NCBI GenBank assembly: GCA_003168295.1
Contig: PMST01000549.1
Span: 9,484-14,720 of the forward strand
Reading direction: 5' to 3'
DNA: 5,237 nucleotides
DNA from: Actinomycetota bacterium
GTDB taxonomy: Bacteria > Actinomycetota > Actinomycetes > Streptosporangiales > Streptosporangiaceae
Below the pieces are notes generated by a model. It ran no database searches and had not been told where the DNA came from. It saw nothing but the letters and a program-made list of their open reading frames with translations. A program made the position numbers and the translations under genes. This document shows, piece after piece, positions 4,147 through 5,237 of the stretch (position 1 is its first letter; each line of letters opens with the position of its first letter).

Positions 4147-5237
4147 ATGAAACGCATGGCCGCGGCCGGCGAGACCGACTATGCGGTCTTCTCCTCGCTG
4201 CTCGAGGACAACGCCGAGGACCTATACGAGAACGCGCCCTGCGGGTATCTGTCCACGCTGCTTGACGGGCGGATCGCCAAGGTCAACAACACGCTGCTGA
4301 ACTGGCTCGGCTATAGCCGGGACGAACTCGTTGGCCGCCGGTCGTTCTCCGATCTGCTCAATGTCGGCGGCAAGCTGTACTACGAGACCCACCTCGCACC
4401 GCTGCTCAGCATGCAAGGCGAGGTCGGAGGCGTGGCCCTGGAACTGCGGGCCGCCGACGGCACCCGCCTGCCCGTGCTGATCACCTCCGCGGTCAAGACC
4501 GATGACGCCGGAGAACCCATCCTCATCCGCACCACGATCTTCGACGCCAGGGACCGCCGGGCGTACGAGCGTGAGCTGCTGCGGGCCCGCGAGGAGGGTG
4601 ACCGTGAGCGCGCGCGGCTGCAGGACCTGGTCGTGACCCTGCAGCGGAGCCTGCTGCCACCGGTCTTGCCGGTGGTGCCGAACCTGGACGCGGCCGCCCA
4701 CTACTACGCCGCGTCGCCGGAGGAACTCGGCGGGGATTTCTACGACCTGTTCCCGCTCAGCGGGAACAGCTGGGGCCTGTTCCTCGGCGACGTGTGCGGC
4801 AAAGGCGCCCGCGCGGCGGCGCTGACCTCCCTGATCCGCTACACCCTGCGCACCGCCGCGGTGTACGACGGCGACCCCGGCACCGTGCTCCTGACCCTGA
4901 ATACGGCCCTGCACGAGCAGTACCTGCGCGACGACCGGAGCTTCTGCACCGTGATCTTCGGCGTGCTCTCCTCCGACGGCGATGGCTTCACCGTGACGCT
5001 CGCCCGCGGCGGGCACGCTGCTCCGCTGCTGATGCGCGCCGACGGCACCGCCGACTACCTGCCCATGCCGCTCGGCCCGCTGATCGGGGCCTGGGCCGAC
5101 GTCGTGTTCACCACCACCACGATCCGGCTGAACCCCGCCGACACCTTGCTCCTTTTCACCGACGGGTTGACCGAGGCCCGTGCTCCCGCCACCGAGGCCC
5201 GTGCTCCCGCCACCGAGGCCCGTGCTCCCGCCACCGA
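4147..5237 (+). CDS. rsbP: RsbP-like PAS-PP2C (SpoIIE-type) serine phosphatase, 3' end outside window
   Basis: Likely a phosphatase that dephosphorylates an anti-anti-sigma (RsbV-type) protein, 363 codons visible. Residues about 20-135 form a PAS domain (NAPCGYLSTLLDGRIAKVNN, GYSRDELVGR, YYETHLAPLLSMQGEV, then TTIFDARDRR). A charged coiled-coil linker follows (about 136-165), then LQRSLLP and a SpoIIE/PP2C domain with the metal-binding motifs GGDFYD (195-200), GDVCGKG (214-220), RGGHAAPLL (287-295) and FTDGLTEAR (337-345). The final motif and stop are outside the window. The frame runs into an in-frame 21-bp tandem repeat at the edge. ATG 4147 is chosen for the weak GGGA 8 bases or so upstream; in-frame ATGs at 4117 and 4120 would overlap the hydrolase stop by 11-14 bases, and ATG 4156 is also possible. 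It is probably co-transcribed with the RsbQ-like gene, whose product would feed the PAS sensor. The symbol is by homology and gene order; other output partners are possible. Confidence 0.9.
   Translation, partial: MKRMAAAGETDYAVFSSLLEDNAEDLYENAPCGYLSTLLDGRIAKVNNTLLNWLGYSRDELVGRRSFSDLLNVGGKLYYETHLAPLLSMQGEVGGVALELRAADGTRLPVLITSAVKTDDAGEPILIRTTIFDARDRRAYERELLRAREEGDRERARLQDLVVTLQRSLLPPVLPVVPNLDAAAHYYAASPEELGGDFYDLFPLSGNSWGLFLGDVCGKGARAAALTSLIRYTLRTAAVYDGDPGTVLLTLNTALHEQYLRDDRSFCTVIFGVLSSDGDGFTVTLARGGHAAPLLMRADGTADYLPMPLGPLIGAWADVVFTTTTIRLNPADTLLLFTDGLTEARAPATEARAPATEARAPAT
5170..5237 (+). repeat. 21-bp in-frame tandem repeat encoding TEARAPA
   Basis: ACCGAGGCCCGTGCTCCCGCC is present in three identical copies at 5170-5190, 5191-5211 and 5212-5232, and a fourth begins at 5233 and is cut by the window edge. 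The unit is seven codons long and in phase with the phosphatase frame. The first copy supplies the TEAR part of the conserved TDGLTEAR motif, so the repeat is an expansion of that motif. The total copy number cannot be seen. Confidence 0.95.

Noticed and set aside
4222..5016. Long open frame on the - strand opposite the phosphatase (264 codons)
   Set aside because: It is antisense to an unmistakable PAS-PP2C gene, has low-complexity Gly/Gln/Val/Arg-rich composition, and shows no domain motif. Such shadows are expected in high-GC DNA.

Overview
The window looks like high-GC actinobacterial DNA. Coding regions have strongly GC-biased third codon positions. The FKBP protein closely resembles the small cytosolic FKBPs of Streptomyces and relatives. 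Several genes lack a convincing Shine-Dalgarno sequence and may be leaderless, which is common in this phylum. I cannot place it below phylum from sequence alone. No RNA genes, insertion sequences, CRISPR arrays or att sites were seen.

All recognisable genes lie on the + strand. Positions 1-251 hold no identifiable gene, only an open frame ending at 183 that might be the tail of an upstream gene. A 524-residue cytosolic protein of unknown function (252-1826) follows, with a Tim44-like N-terminal part and a C-terminal module seen in other actinobacterial hypotheticals. Next is an 86-residue orphan small protein (1945-2205). Its 3' end is repeated just downstream and is followed by a GC-rich hairpin. 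A 126-residue VOC/glyoxalase-fold protein without the usual metal ligands (2311-2691) comes next. Then a leader with short tandem repeats precedes a canonical FKBP-type peptidyl-prolyl isomerase (2879-3250), which is followed by a perfect 7-bp hairpin.

The most informative part is the last 1.9 kb. An alpha/beta hydrolase very close to Bacillus subtilis RsbQ (3315-4130) lies 16 bases upstream of a PAS-coiled coil-PP2C phosphatase like RsbP (4147 to the window end). In B. subtilis this pair forms the energy-stress branch that activates sigma B, with RsbQ needed for RsbP activity through its PAS domain. The same order and tight spacing here suggest a bipartite sensing module controlling an anti-anti-sigma factor, but no RsbV, RsbW or sigma gene is in view. 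The phosphatase is cut by the window edge inside an in-frame 21-bp tandem repeat that sits directly on its conserved TDG motif. The other genes show no obvious functional tie to this module.
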